8,107 nucleotides of DNA, from the NCBI GenBank assembly GCA_024763495.1, contig JANTFJ010000107.1:1-8107 (forward strand), written 5' to 3'. This document shows, piece by piece, positions 6,184-8,107 of the stretch. Positions within the stretch are counted from its first letter, which is position 1. Every line of letters starts with the position of its first letter. Under the pieces are notes generated by a model that was not told the DNA's origin, did no database searches, and saw only the letters and a program-made list of their open reading frames with translations. The stretch is from Desulfobulbaceae bacterium (lineage in GTDB: Bacteria > Desulfobacterota > Desulfobulbia > Desulfobulbales > SURF-16). The position numbers and the translations under genes are program-made.

Positions 6184-6339
6184 GCTTACCTGTACACGGT
6201 CGGGCTGTCTTACCATTGGGTTCACTCAAAAATAAAAGAGAAGTGATCAAATTGCATGCAACCGCAGGCGTAGCAAAGCTACGTTGAGGATTGGTAAGCG
6301 TACCTCACGGAGTCTACGCTTACCTCTGAACAGTACAGG
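6184..6339. repeat. Intergenic composite palindrome (DUF1232 to YkgJ gap)
   Basis: The 252-base gap 6120-6371 contains nested symmetries. CCTGTAC (6189-6195) and GTACAGG (6333-6339) form outer 7-bp inverted ends. Inside lie TTGCATGCAA (6252-6261), the hairpin CGTAGC-AAA-GCTACG (6269-6283), and a perfect 10-bp pair, GGTAAGCGTA (6293-6302) with TACGCTTACC (6315-6324), around a 12-base loop. Another GCTTACC sits at 6184-6190. The GGTAAGC modules link this gap to copies at 4582, 7091 and 8013. Nothing coding is seen, and the rest of the gap is featureless to me. Confidence 0.6.
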
Positions 6340-6371
6340 ACAGTTGGTTTTTATATTTCGGTTAAATTAAC

Positions 6372-7076
6372 ATGAACAATTTAAAAGAAGAAATTATTAA
6401 AAAATTATATGAGCTTTACCAGCGGGAAACCGCTCATATGTCCTTTGCCTGTAAAAAAGGATGCACTGCCTGCTGTACGCAGAATGTAACCATGACAGCA
6501 ACTGAAGGCGAAATGATTTTAAATTTTATGGTCAACGAGGACAGGCTGGAAGAGACGAATAATATTCTTCGCCAGGCCAAGACAACCTATATTCCACAAA
6601 GTACTCCTAATAATAGCTGCGGCGATCAAAATACGGCAGATGAAAATTGGGATTTTACCCCCTGTTATTTTCTTAAAGAAAATAATTGTTCAATTTATCC
6701 GGTTCGCCCCTTTGCCTGCCGCTGTTTTTTTTCAACCAGTCCGTGCAGCCTGGATCAACCGGCTGAACAGCCGGAATGGCTGGCCAGTCTTAACTGGATG
6801 ATGATCCAGTTAATAGAACATGTGGGCCAGGGTGAATTCTGGGGAAATATGACTGATATTCTCTTGGAATTAAGCTCTCAGGGGCGCTATATCGGTCGAG
6901 ACTGGCAAGGTGAAGGCATAAAAGTAGATCGAGCCAGATTCAGACTGCTGAAAGCGGAACCTGTACGGGAGTTTGTGGTGGATCCCCTGGCCCAAAGAAA
7001 AATAGAGCTTTTTCTCCAGCGAATCAGTAAAACTGCAATTAACGGCGGTACCATAGGCAGCATTCTTGGCATGTAA
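6372..7076 (+). CDS. YkgJ-family cysteine cluster protein
   Basis: A 234-residue predicted cytoplasmic metal-binding protein of the YkgJ / CxxCxxCC family. The first cluster is C27-KKG-C31-TA-C34-C35. The second is C98-YFLKENN-C106-SIYPVRPFA-C116, the usual FxC...CSIYxxRPxxCR block. C118, C125 and C83 bring the total to ten cysteines. The family is thought to bind zinc or an Fe-S cluster, but no reaction is established. ATG 6372 puts the first cluster about 27 residues in, as is common, but no good ribosome site is seen. The gene stands alone between two repeat-bearing gaps. The C-terminal part (about 130-234) has no motif I recognise. Confidence 0.88.
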   Translation: MNNLKEEIIKKLYELYQRETAHMSFACKKGCTACCTQNVTMTATEGEMILNFMVNEDRLEETNNILRQAKTTYIPQSTPNNSCGDQNTADENWDFTPCYFLKENNCSIYPVRPFACRCFFSTSPCSLDQPAEQPEWLASLNWMMIQLIEHVGQGEFWGNMTDILLELSSQGRYIGRDWQGEGIKVDRARFRLLKAEPVREFVVDPLAQRKIELFLQRISKTAINGGTIGSILGM

Positions 7077-7083
7077 TGGGAAG

Positions 7084-7196
7084 TATATTCGTAAGCATTC
7101 ACCTGCATCTCAAGGAGTTTTTTGCTTACCTCTACGTTCATATGGGCCTGCTTACATAGTACCACCATGCGGCGCAGACCAAAATGAACGAATATA
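7084..7196. repeat. Nested inverted repeat with an inserted hairpin module
   Basis: The right arm, ATGAACGAATATA (7184-7196), is contiguous. The matching left arm is split: TATATTCGT at 7084-7092 (9 bp perfect) and CGTTCAT at 7135-7141 (7 bp). An inner arm 7138-7152 pairs with 7174-7188 at 12 of 15 positions. The piece between the two left-arm halves is a GTAAGCA (7091-7097) / TGCTTAC (7123-7129) hairpin ending in GCTTACCTCT, like the module at 6293-6327, and CGT flanks it on both sides (7090-7092 and 7135-7137). This looks like one palindromic module that landed inside another. Confidence 0.6.
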
Positions 7197-7197
7197 A

Positions 7198-7228
7198 GGA
7201 TCTCTCAAAAATATATCAGTAGAGATCC
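7198..7228. repeat. Perfect 8-bp hairpin upstream of the HAD gene
   Basis: GGATCTCT (7198-7205) and AGAGATCC (7221-7228) form a perfect stem with a 15-base AT-rich loop, ending 69 bases before the HAD start. No T-run follows, so it is not a clear terminator. It may belong to the adjoining repeat or be a leader structure. Confidence 0.45.
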
Positions 7229-7297
7229 GCCATCCGGTACCCTGTTATAATTACGCTGGTTCACACAATTAAGGCGTTTGCCAAGTGAGTAATTACC

Positions 7298-7987
7298 ATG
7301 ATTCTAGGAAAACCAAATATTGTCGCCCAGGTAAAGTGGGAGAAAATTGATACTGTGATGCTTGATATGGACGGCACTCTGCTGGATAAGCATTTCGATG
7401 ATTATTTCTGGGAAGAGTATATTCCAGAGGTTTACGCGGCAAAGAATAAAATATCTATATTTACCGCAGAAGAAGAATTACTGGCCCGCTATAGGGCTAA
7501 GGAAGGCAGCCTGGATTGGACAGATCTCGATTACTGGTCAAAGGAACTTGAGCTTGACATAATCGCCCTGAAGAAAAAAATAAATCACCTAATCAAAGTA
7601 CATCCGTATGTTATTGATTTTATAGCATTTTGTCGTAAAAATCAAAAGAGAATATATCTTGTAACCAATGCCCACAGCAAGACTCTGAAAATAAAAATGG
7701 CAAAAACCGACATTGCCGGGCTTTTTGACCGGATTATCTGCTCTGAAGAAATTGGCCTGCCTAAAGAAAAAACAGAATTTTGGGAAAGACTGGGTAAAAA
7801 AATTAAATATCAAAAAGATCGCGTCTTGCTGGCGGATGACAATGAAAATGTCCTGCAGTCCGCCCTGGAGTATGGCTTTCCGTTGAAAAATTTAATTTTT
7901 GTCGCAAAATCGAGTAGTACAATGCCGGTAATCCATTCAAAAAATTTCCCCTCGATTATCTTCTTCAAGGAGTTGATGGAGAAGTAA
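7298..7987 (+). CDS. yrfG: HAD phosphatase, GMP/IMP nucleotidase YrfG-like
   Basis: A 229-residue HAD-superfamily hydrolase. Motif I is LDMDGTLLD with nucleophile D23 and acid D25. Motif II is LVTNAH (T123), motif III is K156 in GLPKEKTEFW, and motif IV is LLADDNENVL (D180, D181). The N-terminus, with FDDYFWEEYIPEVYAAKN and later DLDYWSKEL in the cap, closely parallels Escherichia coli YrfG as I recall it, so dephosphorylation of GMP/IMP in nucleotide turnover is the best guess; substrate choice is inferred. The helical cap lies between motifs I and II, as in subfamily I. ATG 7298 has a weak AAGTGAG (7283-7289). The window ends 120 bases after the stop, with no terminator seen. Confidence 0.85.
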   Translation: MILGKPNIVAQVKWEKIDTVMLDMDGTLLDKHFDDYFWEEYIPEVYAAKNKISIFTAEEELLARYRAKEGSLDWTDLDYWSKELELDIIALKKKINHLIKVHPYVIDFIAFCRKNQKRIYLVTNAHSKTLKIKMAKTDIAGLFDRIICSEEIGLPKEKTEFWERLGKKIKYQKDRVLLADDNENVLQSALEYGFPLKNLIFVAKSSSTMPVIHSKNFPSIIFFKELMEK

Positions 7988-8012
7988 GGCCTCGCTCAGA
8001 AATAGATTCGCA

Positions 8013-8107
8013 GGTAAGCGCTCCATGAACACCACCCTGCACCCGTTTAAACGCCGCGATATACCTGATGTATTATCGCGAGCGTTGAAACGGGCACATG
8101 GCGGCAT
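8013..8107. repeat. Intergenic composite repeat, copy B, long hairpin
   Basis: It begins with GGTAAGC (8013-8019) and contains CCGCGATATACC (8054-8065), identical to 4646-4657. Positions 8042-8094 fold into a hairpin of about 22 pairs: CCCGTTT with AAACGGG, AACGC with GCGTT, CGCGATA with TATCGCG, and TAC with GTA, with one mismatch, two single-base bulges and a CTGAT loop. Weaker pairing continues outward to the window edge (CC 8035-8036 with GG 8100-8101; CC 8032-8033 with GG 8103-8104), so the element probably runs past 8107. No T-tract follows within the window. Confidence 0.65.

Noticed and set aside
6170..6185. Terminator after the DUF1232 gene (CCCTGTTTTTAAGGG)
   Set aside because: Stem of only 4-5 pairs, with the T-run in the loop rather than after it.
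6259..6286. Integron attC-like site (AAC...GTT around a hairpin)
   Set aside because: Too short, lacks the RYYYAAC/GTTRRRY boxes, and there is no integrase or cassette array.
6887..7168. Minus-strand 93-residue frame over the end of the YkgJ gene
   Set aside because: It has no recognisable domain or ribosome site, and partly translates the nested repeat.

Overview
The window reads as a chromosomal housekeeping region of an anaerobic bacterium, most likely a sulfate-reducing or related Desulfobacterota (deltaproteobacterial) lineage. The reasons are a NIL-domain 2[4Fe-4S] ferredoxin, the NAD-linked two-subunit dihydroorotate dehydrogenase (PyrK plus class 1B PyrD), a YkgJ cysteine-cluster protein, a chromosomal parAB pair with a canonical parS site, and moderate GC. 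This placement rests on gene content only.

All recognised genes lie on the + strand. In order they are: a NIL/ferredoxin protein (166-600); an M20 metallopeptidase resembling tripeptidase T (737-1921); a leader with a perfect 16-bp parS and a 16-codon mini-ORF (1922-2121); parA (2122-2913); parB (2917-3807); pyrK (3804-4580), which overlaps parB by ATGA; pyrD (4952-5869); a DUF1232/YkvA-type small membrane protein (5871-6119); a YkgJ-type cysteine-cluster protein (6372-7076); and a HAD phosphatase closely resembling GMP/IMP nucleotidase YrfG (7298-7987).

parA-parB-pyrK form a tight cluster (3-base gap, then a 4-base overlap), so chromosome partitioning and the electron-transfer subunit of pyrimidine synthesis are probably co-transcribed. 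PyrK should pass electrons from PyrD-bound dihydroorotate to NAD through FAD and [2Fe-2S]. The two subunit genes are split by a 371-base non-coding stretch full of palindromes.

The least ordinary content lies between the genes. Four gaps carry variants of a palindromic motif built on GGTAAGC/GCTTACC, and a fifth gap has a weaker, degenerate match. Two of the gaps also share a CCGCGATATACC module; the copy at the right edge folds into a hairpin of about 22 base pairs. The pyrK-pyrD gap also holds an inverted pair of 25-base GTAG-headed REP-like units, a REPIN-type structure, with 22 of 25 positions matching. No RAYT transposase, IS, CRISPR array, tRNA or rRNA is visible. I see no new protein system; the repeats are the part most worth following up.
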